From assembly GCA_963924555.1 (NCBI GenBank), contig OZ004584.1, positions 7,749,001 through 7,813,000 on the forward strand: a stretch of 64,000 nt of DNA. The letters run 5' to 3'. This document shows, piece by piece, positions 34,801 through 47,870 of this stretch. A program made the translations under genes and the position numbers. How positions within the stretch are numbered: position 1 is the first letter of the stretch; every line of letters starts with the position of its first letter. The stretch is from Crambe crambe (taxonomy: Eukaryota; Porifera; Demospongiae; Poecilosclerida; Crambeidae). The notes beneath the pieces are model-generated. The model did not search any database. It saw nothing but the letters and a program-made list of their open reading frames with translations, and had not been told where the DNA came from.

Positions 34801-35288
34801 TTCAATATGCATGATAAGAGAATCATCTATCTCTTAAATTTCATTTCTCAGTTGTTGGAATAATTGCTCTCATTCTACTTGCTCTACTTTTGGTTGGAAC
34901 TATTCTCTTACTTCACAAGCGATGTAAATCAAAATCCTTACAATCATCACACAATGAGTCAAAGTAAGATAAGAAATGACTGAGCTATTGGTTTAACCTT
35001 CAATGTGTGACTATATACAGTAGGGATGTACAACAGGCACCTCATGAACAAGGGAAAAGATTTGATGTGTCTTTGCCACAAGTGTATGAAGAAATAGCAG
35101 ATCCTCCCAGTGCCTTCAACTGCACGCAATGTCCAGCTTATGAGACTACTACAACTGAAGTGGTCAAGCATAACTATGAAGAAGTAAAACTCTATGGGAA
35201 TTTAGACATTCCCACAACATATGAAGCCTATCAACTCACAGCATGTTCTGCTTATGGAGTCCCAGTAAAGTCAACAACCTCAAGTTAA
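31890..35288 (+). CDS. Type B receptor B3, complete (about 648 aa)
   Basis: Exons: 31890-31926 (signal peptide identical to B1), 32400-32693 (Ig-like: YVCTQ, IQWMIN, VQCKV), 32745-33050 (FN3-like), 33105-33181, 33476-33962, 34237-34560, 34674-34715 (stalk), 34852-34963 (transmembrane), 35021-35288 (tail, TAA). The joined frame is open and a multiple of three. The stalk exon is 12 nt shorter than in B1 (it lacks EIIA). The FN3-like exon has an extra Cys pair region (NQRCCGGFY where B1 has NEGCGFY). A broken extra Ig exon lies in the first intron (32100-32237). The tail has one extra Thr (YETTTTEVV) and otherwise matches B1. Predicted function as for B1. Confidence 0.85.
32100..32237 (+). pseudogene. 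Truncated Ig pseudo-exon inside B3
   Basis: It starts after a TATCAG acceptor with the same ASTSS-LTLSGPPRPVAVGDGA reading as the working B3 Ig exon but has Phe in place of the first Cys (YVFSPQ). It ends just after the Trp (SIQWIT), where the frame runs into TAG in a TAGCTAGCTAAG run. No donor remains. It shows that the B3 5' part is a local duplication; the intact Ig exon follows 160 nt later. Confidence 0.75.
33223..33337. repeat. Small inverted-repeat element in B3 intron
   Basis: Third copy of the CACTGTAAAA to TTTTACAGTG element, at the same intron position as in B1 and B2. Confidence 0.6.
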
Positions 35289-37313
35289 TATATGCAACAA
35301 ACAGATGGCAATTCCCCAAATAAACAAAAATAAACTGTTTTCATGACTAACTGTACTGGTATATTTTTTCGGTAAACTATTCAATATATTTTTCATAATG
35401 TCTACAGTATGTCCCTGCCCCTTTAGCTACCATTTATAATCTAGTTTGTCTTCCGTATCTATACCGACCAAATAAACTGTGCACCAATTTCTATAAGATA
35501 AAGATCCTAATAACTTCAAGGAACATAAGATACATTATTGTATGAAACATATTATGCTCAGATGGCAGTGTGGAAGGTAATTCCTGTAACCACAGCAGGT
35601 CAGACTCTCCCTCATTGCAATATTCATGTTATTATTATCACTTGGACATTGAATCTGTATTCATAGTAGCAGTTCAGTAGTCAGTTTTAGAGGAAAGAGT
35701 ATGGTATTGTGATAGCAATATTTCACAGCTTGCAAGAATCATTCCTATAGAAGCTCCCAAGATCCAAAAGATCAAATCACATATTAAAAGACTTCGTAGT
35801 AGCAATGGTGGATCTAGGAGGGGATCTAGGCAATGGTGGATCTAGGAGGGGATCAGGTTTGGTGTGGCCACTTATAAGAATCACAGAGTTTGCAAGTTAG
35901 TTGGCTAAGCATCAAGTGAGCACAGTTTCCTTAAAAAGGGTGTGGTTATGGCTGAGCCTGCCCAAAATCCTGGATCCACCACTGTACTATAAAAATGAGT
36001 CAAAACTGAATGAAAGTAGCTAGTTGTCAAATATACAGTACTGAAGAGTTGCAACCTTCATCATGCACATTCACTGTCATTAACAACTAAAATAATATTA
36101 TAGCTACTTTGCATATTTAATTATAGAGCCATCAAATAGTCTATTGTATGCCCCCCCCCCCTTTTACTATGATGTGTCACACTGTAAATTGGAGTGTGGC
36201 TATAAAAATGAGCTTTCCTCCATTCTTGGTGTTTCCCATCTTTAAGCTAACTAGCTAGCTATTATTTGGGATGTTTGCATTAACTTTCCAAATGCACAAC
36301 ATCATCTGTCACTGTATAAACACTGTGTACATGCATGTATGCATGTTGTGGATATTTTCCTTCTCTTTCATACGTATATGTGTGTGTTTGTGTTTCTGCT
36401 AGGTTTCCGTAATAGCTATCTGTACAGTTCGTCACTGTAAAAACAAGAGTGTGTTCCCTGTTTATACCTTACTGTTTACAGAGAGCATTCCTTATAGGTA
36501 CAAAAGTACACAGTTTCATTTTTAGAGTATATTTCTAAACAAACCTTTGGTTCACCACTACCTTTTCATAGGTGTCACATGATATTCTGCCTGGTTGATT
36601 CTACTGTAGCTAGGTCTATCTATTCTTGTTTTCCTGTATAGGATGAAAATATGATAGCTACGTATAATACGACATAATAAGAAGTATCCTAAATTCCTGA
36701 ATCAGTTATTGATGTGGGTCAACCAGTTAGTATACAGACATACTTGGATAATGATATCAACCCATTCTTCACAATCAGAGGTATCATAATAATAGTTAGG
36801 AAGAAGGATTTATAGTTGCCTGCCCTTCATAGGCTTATTCTTTCATACAAACGTCTTCCCTTGAGCTTTGTTATGAAAACATGTAGCAATCAGGATTAAC
36901 TAATGATCTCTTGCTAAGTGTGTGCAAACATGTGTTTAGAGCTACGTAGCTATAGCCATTGGCCCATGGAACAGTCATAGTATTTGGGGGGATTAAAGTC
37001 AAGAGCACATTTTGAAGCACAAAGTCTGTAGCTAGTTTCCATCTGAGGAGAGAAGACTCAGGTCAGCTAGCTAGGTCAGGTGATCTGTTGACAGCTTAAT
37101 GTTGCATGGGTAAAGGGATTTCAGCTGTCATCTTAAGGGCAGTGGTATTACTTGGAATGTATAGTTGCTACATAAATAAAATTCCTGGCTTGATTGAATT
37201 GTGCCCTTATGTAGCTAACTGCATGGTGGGATAGCAATGCCATGCTATGGCTGGTAAGTAAAGATGCCTATTCTGAGTATCCAGTCTGAAGTCTATTAAT
37301 TTTGCAGCTTTCA
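35289..37313. other. Intergenic spacer B3-A4 with a MITE and the type A upstream block
   Basis: Starts with the shared 3' region, then a short insertion (35803-35984, listed separately). Next comes the type A spacer series: poly-C run near 36150-36162, GATGTGGGTCAACCAGTTA near 36711, and GGTAAAGGGATTTC with TACTTGGAATGTATAGTTG near 37110-37170. So the transition from the B to the A spacer falls inside this stretch. No other gene seen. Confidence 0.55.
35803..35984. mobile_element. Short hAT-like MITE
   Basis: Ends CAATGGTGGATCTAGGA and the reverse complement of CAGTGGTGGATCCAGGA; the CAGTGGTGG terminus is typical of hAT-derived MITEs. The left terminus is duplicated in tandem (about 24 nt). 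I could not find a clear 8-bp target duplication. Confidence 0.55.
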
Positions 37314-40300
37314 ATGAGAGTGATTTTGATGCTGTGTTCTGTGTCTGCAATATTACAACCAGGGGACTCATCAGGTACGTACTACGTACATGGTGAAAAA
37401 TCAGTGGTTGTCTTTGATTTCAAGGAAATACCACTGGCTGCTCTAAATTCCAAACTGTAGCTAACAAGGATGATTAGTGACAGCGATTGCATTAAAGAGC
37501 AAAAAAAGCTTAAAACTGAGATAACCAAACTGGGTTAAACCAACCATCTAGTTACATGTAGCTAGCTACTCAAGCTTGCACAACAAGGGGAATATGAAAC
37601 TATAACAACATTATAAGTGCAATGATGCTGGAGGGATTCCAAAAGTGCTAGACAAAGTTAAGCAGCCGACAAGTATAAGATAATTGGCATGCACCATGCC
37701 ATTTACATATGAATTTTTCTCCTGCACATTAAGAAAATGATGCCTGCATTTAAATTTGGCCCTTAACTTGTGTTATTTTTTTATACCCAGGCCCTGCTAT
37801 TTATACCACTTTTAATTGGACAGTTATAGTTAACACTTTTAATCCAGCTCTTCAATCGGAATGATTTTTAAGACTAATTCTATACTCAATCTGATGGTTG
37901 CGGAAACCCTGTATCAATACATCCAAGGGAAGGATGGTGACATTTATAGAGGACTTGTGTCTCCTGTCAAGAACTGGATATGATCAATCAAGTCCTTGAT
38001 GCAAATATATTATTTAAAAGTTCCTTCCTTTGGGTTGGCATGGCAACACTAGTCATATTATACGACAGGTTCAATAATTTGTACTTGTTTCATAATACTG
38101 ATGTTGTGTATTTGTAGGAGATGTACTAATTCTCAATGGTCCTCCTGTGTCTTATGTTGGTGCTAGAGCCACTTTTGCCTGTTCTGGTGAAGATATTGTG
38201 AGTGTGCAGTGGCTGGTGAATGGAACACTAGACGATGACCTCAACATGAACGTAGTGTCTGAGTTCAGTCAGATAAGGCATGTGGGTGACCTACTCATCC
38301 GTGTTGTCCCTATGGAGTACAATGGGACCACTATCCAGTGCAGAGCTAATTCCAGTTCTAGAAGTATCACATACTCCAATATCATCACACTACTAGTACA
38401 AGGTTAGTTGTACAATAACCATGCAGCTGCAATAATATTGTGTGTATATTCTGTACAATAGTAACAGTGTTACAGCAGTGGATAATTTAGTACACGAATA
38501 AAATAAGCAAGTGTTAAAAACATTTACAGAGTAGCTTTTACAGAGTAGCTCACAGAAACACCCGAGTGAACTGGAAGCATCCAAGTGTGTTTCCAGTACA
38601 CTTTCACACAAATAATTATTAGTACAAAATTTATGATAATAATTTTTGTGTGAACAATTCAATCCATCCATGTATGCAAGTAGTGCACATACACACATTC
38701 TTATTACGTACTTATAAGGTCCTCTTTCTGCTGTTGGTGACCTAAGTGCCACTGTACTGGACTTAACCATCTCTCTCACCTGGAACCCTCCCTTCACCTT
38801 GGATATCACTAATGTTGATCCTGACATCACCTACAGAGTGGATGTGATCAACTCCACTTCCTCACAAGTGATACACTCACAAGAAAGGATCACTGTCACA
38901 CAGTACAACACCTGAAAGAAGAGCATGTGATGTCTTCAAATTCACAATCACACCAGTTAACATAGTTGGCGATGGAGACAATTCAAGTATATCTAAAGGT
39001 TTCCTTACTGTTGGTGAGTGAATGGATAAACCCATAATGCCTGCCTATAATAAAATATACCTTCTGTACACAGTTTCTTCTGTCCTGAGTCATGATGCCA
39101 ACGTGATAAATGGATCATTTTCATTCCATATAAGGATGGTAAAACTATGCAGCTCATAGGAGGCGGAAGGTGGGGGCTGAGCCCCCTCAAAAATGATGGA
39201 TTATGACATTTCTTAAGAAATAGTTTGCTTCTTTTTATTGTCGTTGTTTTTTTGTTTTTGTTTTTTTGTTTATATTTTTAGGCAGCTTAAAAAATTAATA
39301 GTTAGTTAGCTAACAAGCTATAATATTCAGTGGGAATTGAGATATCACCCTAGAACCTCAGAGAATACACCAGATCCAATCCAATGAGGCTTAAAAACCA
39401 AAATTTTCCTGGTGGAGCATGCCCCCAGACCCCCCTAGATGGCACGCTTTATGTGCCAGTGTGGTCACACTTTTATTACACTTACACTCAGCCCCCCAAA
39501 AATAGATGACCTTCCTCCCCCTATGCAGCTGTACATACAGTAAGTGTATACGTGGGTAGCTATAGCTGCTAATAGACTAGCTACATCTCATCAATTAGGA
39601 GAGAGAGCAGAAGCTCTAGAAATGACCAATTAAGTTCGTTAGAGTCCCATTTCTGTGCATTAGTGAAAAAGAACGTACGTAGCTCACACTAACACTCAGC
39701 CAGCTTAATGGGGACAAAATATTAATTATGGATAAAAAGAAGGATGACTTTAGCTAGCTACAGTTGAAATCTGGCTCTATTATAGTAGAGCTTATGTATT
39801 TACTCACATTGTGAAAGAATGAAGGAAAAGTATGAATCAGAAAGTGTAGCACAGGTGTGATGACATCAGTATCTACAGAGTCCTTAAGAAAGCATTTTAT
39901 TAGCTATCTGCATTTATATTGAAAGTAGGAGTTCATGTTGCCCTATTATGAAGGTAGCTATATGTGTGATATAAATGTACAGATTTGTTAGAGCACTGCT
40001 GAAGATTAGTATTTAGCTAGTTACTTTAGTCTGTCTTCTTTTTTTGCTGTCATATAATATTATGCAGTCTGCCATGATTTGTGGAGTACATGTGGTGGAC
40101 ATTTCAGTTTTGAACTATGATGATGAAGAAATTAGTGTACAAGATATACTAGCCACTGTGAATGTTGATGATCGAACAGCCATTAAAATAACAAGTTCCC
40201 ACTTGATACTGAATCATCACTACAATAACACTTAACGTCAGCAATAATGCCAGATTTAACATTATAAATCTGACACTGAGTAAGTTATGATGTTTATTTG

Positions 40301-41844
40301 CAGTCTTTAGTTTATACACTTTTGGTATTGCAGGTACACATGATGTTCAACGCACTGATATGGAAAACCACATAATCAATATATCTTATATTGAGAACAC
40401 CAAAGCCAAAGGAGCACTCTGTATCTTGATCTCTATTCATGATGTACGTGTGGATTTTGACTTCATCTGTGTTCATCTTCATTCAAAGAAATGAAGAACT
40501 GCTTATCTTAATGCTGAGATCTGGAATGTATAATGTTGTTTGTTATGATGTGGAAAGTAATGAAAGATACTACCTTATCCAGCCTATGTTCAGAGGATCA
40601 GTATCACCCAAACAGGTAGCTATAGAGCAATCTTTTCATCCTTCCTTGATATTTTTCACATCTAAATGCACAGGGTCAGTTTTCATTCATAGGTCACTTC
40701 ATCTTGAAAACTGTGGTGTGAGTTATAGCACTGAATCTGGAAATATTCTAGCATCATGTGAATTCCCAAGTATTTTGATAACAAGCGGTTTTCAGATAGT
40801 TCTTCAGTTCAATGACCCAGCAAATGTTGAGAGTGTTCAGAGAGTGATGGTGGGTCAGACTCTTGATCACCACACTTCGGTCTCCATCAGTGTGAGCAGG
40901 AGTGGGACCTATTATGCCACAATATTTGCAATACTAAATGAGACAATATTGGATGAGTTTCCATCATACAGGAGCTTACAGTGACTGCTCAAGGAACTGA
41001 CCAAGGTCAGTGTATAGCTAAATATGTACCTGCAATTCATAGAAATGTAATTCGTTTTTCAAAAAGTAGATGGAACAGAGGCTTTTTCACCAGTTACAGG
41101 AAATTATATTGTGCCAAAAGACAATACTATGTATGTGAAAATATTTGAGGTTGCTTCCTCTCCTCCACCATGTGGTGGCACAGAACCACTTAGCATTGGG
41201 TAAGGTTATGGACTGTTGTCTGTTTATTATAGAACACAATTCAATTCCATTCTGTTATGAAAACTAACATTAAATTTTTTCCTACGTACATAGTTGTTTA
41301 TCAGCTTTCAAATACAGCTTTTGTTATGTTTATATTCAGAGAAATCACATGACTGTGCATGCATGCACATGTGATTGCCGAGTTGTTGTAAACATACTAA
41401 CAAATATTTGTATTATAGGTCTAGGTATTGGAGTTGCTGTTCTCATGGTAACTGCAATAGTATTATTTTCTTATTTCATAAGCGTTCAAACAAAGATACT
41501 AAGTAAGTAGCTGTGGTCCACATGAAATAAGTCACTGTATAATGTGTGTTACTTGATCTGATAGTTCAGAGAAGAAAAATCAGGATGTGGAGTTTCAATT
41601 AGATCCAAATGGCATGACCACAAGTTCCTCATCAAGAGTCATATATGAAGAAATAGCAGATCCTCCCAGTGCCTTCAACTGCACACAATGTCCAGCTTAT
41701 GAGACTACAACTGAAGTGGTCAAGCATGACTATGAGGAAGTGAAACTCTATGGGAATTTAGACATTCCCACAACACATGAAGCCTATCAACTCACAACAT
41801 GTTCTGCTTATGGAGTCCCAGTGCAGTCAACAACCTCAAGTTAA
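37314..41844 (+). pseudogene. Type A receptor A4, pseudogene with intact tail exon
   Basis: Recognisable exons: 37314-37374 (signal peptide MRVILMLCSVSAILQPG), 38118-38402 (Ig-like, intact), 38719-39013 (FN3-like, 17-nt deletion, stop TGA at 38913-38915), 39074-39138, 40068-40279 (2-nt deletion near 40226), 40334-40615 (T insertion near 40462, further deletions near 40570), 40674-41005 (8-nt deletion near 40966), 41070 to about 41121 (linker like A1, donor lost), 41419-41502 (transmembrane, net 16 nt deleted), 41565-41844 (tail). The tail exon alone is undamaged, with VIYEEI and all six tyrosine sites. The first introns still splice, so a short secreted Ig product is conceivable. It is closest to A1 (shared linker exon and 3' flank). 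Confidence 0.85.
39155..39525. mobile_element. Inverted-repeat element (371 bp) in A4 intron
   Basis: Begins CATAGGAGGCGGAAGGTGGG and ends in the reverse complement of CATAGGGGGAGGAAGGTC, with a GGGGGCTGAG box in both ends. CAGCT flanks both sides (39150-39154, 39526-39530). A3 has the empty site CCATGCAGCTATATGG at the same intron position. No coding capacity. Confidence 0.75.
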
Positions 41845-43600
41845 TACATACAACAAACAGATGATAAACTGTTTTCATAACTAACTATACTCATTAGTAT
41901 ATATTTTTCTGGTACACATATTTTTTTATAATGTCTACAGTACGTATGTACGTCCCTGACCCATTTATAATCTAGTTTGTCTTCCCTATCTATGTAGCTA
42001 TATAATTATATTGACAAAATAAACTGTGCACCTTCCCAAGATAGGGATCCTAATAACTTCAGGGAACAGTTAAAATACCATACATTATTATTGTATGAAA
42101 CTTATCTGTACAAAATTTTTGTGATTTACTCTTTCCTCTAGAAGGCTGAAGGTATGCTGCTACTATGAATACAGGTTCATTGCCCAAGTGATAATAATAA
42201 CATGAACACATTACAATTTCAAGGATATTGCAACGAGGCACAGAGTCCATAGCATGTCTGATCTGCTGTGGTTACAGAAATTACCTTCCACACTGCCATC
42301 TGAACATATAGTATTGTGAATATTTCATTATTAGCTACTTGACATCATTCCTATCGATATGTAGCGAGATCCAGATCAAGTCAAAAGATCCAATCAGATC
42401 AGATCAAAGGTTTTATATTAAAGGACAATTATTACCAGATTTTAACTTATGATCCATTTACTTTTATTGTGTATATTGACCCTCTTTAGCTGCAGTTTAA
42501 TCGATAACCCCTTACTTTACCAACTAAGCTGACCATCTGCCACATGTTATAAAAAATGAGCCAAAACTGAATGAAACTAGCTTTCCCAGTTGTCAAATAG
42601 CTACACTACTGAAGTTGCAGCCTTCATCATGCACATTCACTGTCAGAAACAACTAAAGTAATACTTTGCATCTTTATTATTTATAATTATAGAGCCATCA
42701 AACAGTCTACTGCCCCCCCCCCCCCTTTACTATGATGTGTCACATTGTAAATTGGAGTGTGGCTATAAAAATGAGCCATTCTTGGCATGATGTTAGTAAT
42801 TGGGAATGTTTGCCATTGCTAAACAAATGTTAGTTATCTATAGCTAACTTGTCTTTTCCATGTATAAATACTCATGCAGTTTATTCATACCTCTATATAC
42901 CTTTTATAGGGGTCACATGACACTCTGCCTGCGTCTATCCATTCTTGTTTCCTGTATAGGATGAAAGCATGAGAGTTAGCTATCTATAAATTCCTGAATC
43001 AGTTATTGATGTGGGTCAACCAGTTACTATACTGACACACTTGGATAATGATATCAACCCATTCTTCACAATCAGAGGTATATCATAATATAGTTTAATA
43101 GGAAGAGGGATTTATAGTTGCTTTATTCCCTTCCTTCCCTATTCTTTCATACAAATTTCTTCCCTTGATGAAAATATGTAACACTATCATTCTCTGTTGC
43201 ATTCAGGATTAGCTAATGATCTCTTATTCATTGACTATACCTATAGTAACTTACAGAGCTATATTGGTCCATTGGTCTAAACAGTCATGAAATTAAAAGG
43301 ACGGTATTATCAAGAGCACATTTTGAAGCATAAAGTTTGTAGCTAGTTTCAATCAACTGAATAATGATATGAAGAGAGAAGACTCAGGTCAGGTGATCCC
43401 TGCATTTTGCATGTTGACAGCATGGGTAAAGGGATTACACCTGTCGTCTTAAGGGCAGTGGTATTACTGGAATGTACAGTTGGCACTCCTACGTACTTTT
43501 AAATGAAATTCCTGACTTGACTGATGTGTTTTATAATGTAGCTGCATGGTGTGATAGATATGCCAATGGCTGGTAAGTAAAGATATTTTTGCAGCTTTCA
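41845..43600. other. Intergenic spacer A4-A5
   Basis: A near-complete copy of the A1-A2 spacer. Landmarks in the same order: AATAAACTGTGCACC near 42017, AACATGAACACATTACAATT near 42189, poly-C run near 42711-42725, GATGTGGGTCAACCAGTTA near 43009, GGTAAAGGGATTAC near 43434. No gene. Confidence 0.6.
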
Positions 43601-44293
43601 ATGAGAGTGATTTCGATATTGTGTTCTGTGTCTGCAATATTACAACCAGGGGACTCATCTTTACTGTGTGCACATGCATGCTTCAAGGGGCCTTAGGCAA
43701 TTCCAGAGGAATATGAATCAAACAAACTTCATTTTTCTTTACACTTTCTATTGTATGGTTATGTCCAGTGTCCCATATTAAAACTGCTTCATATTAATTC
43801 AGTGCCAATAACTAACTTGTCGGTTATATTTTGTCAGCACTTTGGAATCTTTCTAAAGTGCTTGTTGTAAAAATGGTGCATTATTTGGTCCTTAACTAAT
43901 ACAATTTTGGGCACAAAAATTGCATGGGGAGTCTGATATGGTATGACAGGTTCAACATACTTGATTTTTTTTGATAATAATTATGCTGATGTTGTGTATT
44001 TGTAGGAGGTGTACAAATTCTCGGTGGTCCTACTGTGTCTTATGTTGGTGCTGAAGCCGTTTTTACCTGTTTTAATGGTCGTGATATTGTGAGTGCACAG
44101 TGGCTGTTGAATGGAACACTAGATGATGGCCTCAACATGAATGTGGTGTCTGAGTTTGGTCAGATATCGCATGTGGGTAACCTACTCATCCGTGTTGTCC
44201 CTATGGAGTACAATGGGACCACTATCCAGTGCGGAACTAATTCCAGTTCTGGAAGTATCACATACTCCAATATCATCACAATGTTAGTACAAG
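43601..44293 (+). pseudogene. Type A fragment A5: leader plus Ig exon only
   Basis: Leader 43601 onward (MRVISILCSVSAILQPGDSS) has lost the TCATCAG donor; it reads on into TTACTGTGTGCACATG. The Ig exon 44006-44293 is intact (Cys in VFTCFN, Trp in AQWLLNG, Cys in TIQCGT) with a good acceptor and donor. No FN3-like, transmembrane or tail exon follows before the A6 leader at 47871; the space is filled by microsatellites, an inverted repeat and a duplicated 1.2-kb segment. Because the Ig exon has phase 1 at both ends it could in principle be joined to A6 exons downstream. Most simply it is the stump of a gene cut by recombination. Confidence 0.7.
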
Positions 44294-45336
<1,043 letters not shown>

Positions 45337-45603
45337 TCTGGAATTATGTATGGTAAAGGGTTAGCTATGTCATGACATCTTAGCGTAGCTAGTATGTAAT
45401 CAACTGGGTTGACTGCTGCTATGGCTGGTATTAGCTAAAGGCCTTAAAAAATTATATATAGCTAGGTCAATGGCAATATTATTATAAACTGTATAGATGA
45501 TATACAAGCTCCAGCCCTTCCAGATCTACAATACATGAACTTTAACTTGGATAGCAGGATCACAGCATCCAGTTGCTTATAAAAAAGGTGATGAACAAGT
45601 GAA

Positions 45604-45923
45604 GGAAAAAAATATTATTTATTCTAATTAAAAAAGGGATGGCTGTGTGTGGTTCAAAAAAGTTCAGCAACAAGAGAGTGAACTTCAGTCAAGTAACCCC
45701 TTACCCAATCACCAATATTACCAAACTACGAGCTAACTATTCCTAGCTACTTCCTTTATATCTCATCTTGACCTGTCATTGGAGTGAAGTGAGAATAGTT
45801 AGCTCATACAGTTTGGTAATATCGGTGATGGGTATAAGGGGTTACTTGACTGAAGTTCTCTTGTTGCTGAACTTTTTTGAACCGCACACAGCCTCTTTTT
45901 TATTTAGAATAAATATTTTTTCC
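45604..45923. repeat. Fold-back element with arms of about 150 bp
   Basis: 45604-45757 returns as reverse complement at about 45776-45923; shared boxes include GGTTCAAAAAAGTTCAGCAA and CTTCAGTCAAGTAACCCCTT. Arms differ by several small indels. A 65-codon frame in the right arm is a by-product. Confidence 0.75.
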
Positions 45924-46037
45924 TATAGCTACGTAGCTACATTCCCCACATTCAATCCAAGATAAATAAACATTGAATTTGGGAGAGACCATAGCTGTAA
46001 GATTCTAAATTTGGTGGAATCCCTCTCTCTTCAAGTC

Positions 46038-47300
46038 TACAGCTGGCTCTTATTTAGATAGCTATAAGAATAGAAGATGGAATTTTTGCTATCATATTTG
46101 CTTATCATACAGGTATGACTATAAGTATACTCTATCTAATTCCTTTTCATCTTTAGCAAGTGGAGAGGACTTGGCAATTCCACCAGAACATAAAACTCAA
46201 TGCAATTCAAGCCTTTTCTATAGCTACATATTCTTCCCCCAAACAACAACACTTCCCTGGTCCCCGAGATTGTAGTATAGTTAACTAGCTACTGTGCCAA
46301 ATAACGTGGTTGTTGGCACGTTTTTGTTGTTGTTGTTATTTTTTTTGAAGTTAGCTATATCCATCTGAACAGACAAGGACAGGAGCCTATTGGCCTTGTA
46401 CGCTTTGACTCAAGCAGCTTACTGCCACCCATATTTAGGAGGGGGTGCATTTTCATGTTGATTGAAGGCCCCTAGGGGCTGACTCCCAGGACCATATTTT
46501 TTTGCATAGCCAGTAAAATGGGCCTGAGCCCATAAAAGGATAACGAGGCCTATTTCTTATGATGCTGTTATTAAAGTGCAAGCAGGCAAGTAGTCAAAAG
46601 TTTCAAGCCTGGCTGGGCTCAAAACCTGCTATGCCACCTTCATGTCATTGTGCAGGAGTCAAGATACTAGTTATTGTAACTAAATAGCACATTATTAATT
46701 TTGACCACGCCCACTTCCCTAGCCATGAGCAGTCAGATTTCGCCAGTAAGTGTAGAACTCTTCCAGGACCAGCAGCTGGGAGTGCTGTTTCAGTTAGCTA
46801 GATTAAGTATTACTCAGTATAATAATTATAGGAGTAGAAATTTTCTTTTGCTTATGTGCAAAGTTTATTGATCATCTAGTTTGAGAAGACTTTGGAGGCC
46901 TGCCTCCACTCCATAGCTACCGATATGCTAATTGAGCATACCCAGCTATTGCAAACTAATTATAAGGATATTTTATTTTATACTTATATTCACTGGAGCT
47001 GATCAGTAGATATTCACGTTTTTTGGAGGCCAGTGCAGGCTAGAGTGAATCAGTCTATCTTTTAATGCTCCTGTATTCATGGTTTGGTAGTGTGTATGTG
47101 ATTCTGAATGTGTTTCAAAAGTTACCAATAATTATTATCGATTCACATACTGAAATGCATAAAGTCAACTGTAAACACTTCTGTGTATGCATAATATAGG
47201 CATACATATTCTCCTTTTGTTTGTGTGTGTGTGTGTGTGTACGTACGTATGTGACTTCTAAATATTAGTTCTCAAACTTTCAATATCAACTCACATACTG
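46038..47300. repeat. 1.2-kb duplicated segment, copy 1 (with leader-like exon)
   Basis: Matches 62774-64000 base for base over long stretches, starting at ACAGCTGGCTCTTATTTAGA. It includes a possible signal-peptide exon at 46077-46112 (MEFLLSYLLIIQ, then GTATGACT as donor) and, after a TTTAG acceptor, an open stretch SGEDLAIPPEH. Small indels separate the copies: about 45 nt at 47000-47045 is unique to this copy, and about 30 nt at 63591-63625 is unique to the other. This could be an interspersed repeat or the 5' end of another gene type; I cannot tell which. Confidence 0.7.
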
Positions 47301-47357
47301 AAATTCATAACGTCAACTGTAAACACTTTCTGTATGGAGAATGTGTGTGTGTGCGTG

Positions 47358-47546
<189 letters not shown>

Positions 47547-47870
47547 GCTCTATCTTTTCTTTTGTAGGCTGGTTATACCTTTGATACCTCAAAATTTAAA
47601 CCTTCCAAACTGCTAGTTGCCATGCATATTCATAATGAGGAAAGCATACTCTATTCAACAATGGTATAGCTACAGTGGCTTATGGATGGTATCTATAACC
47701 GTATTAGCTAGCTACAGGTACTGTATTCAAAACTTAAATTCAATGTTTACCAAGTTGGAATATATAGCTAGAGTAGAAGGTGTCTATACATGCCCAGTAC
47801 ATGTTCTATTTTTTTGTTTATTCCTCTCGGTCTCTCAGTATAATTTTTAATTTAGAATTTAGATCTAAAG

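Noticed and set aside
41641-41844. Canonical ITAM in the receptor tails
   Set aside because: An ITAM needs YxxL/I, 6-8 residues, YxxL/I. YGNL is followed eight residues later by YQLT, whose +3 residue is Thr, and YEEI is too far from YGNL, so the pattern is not met.
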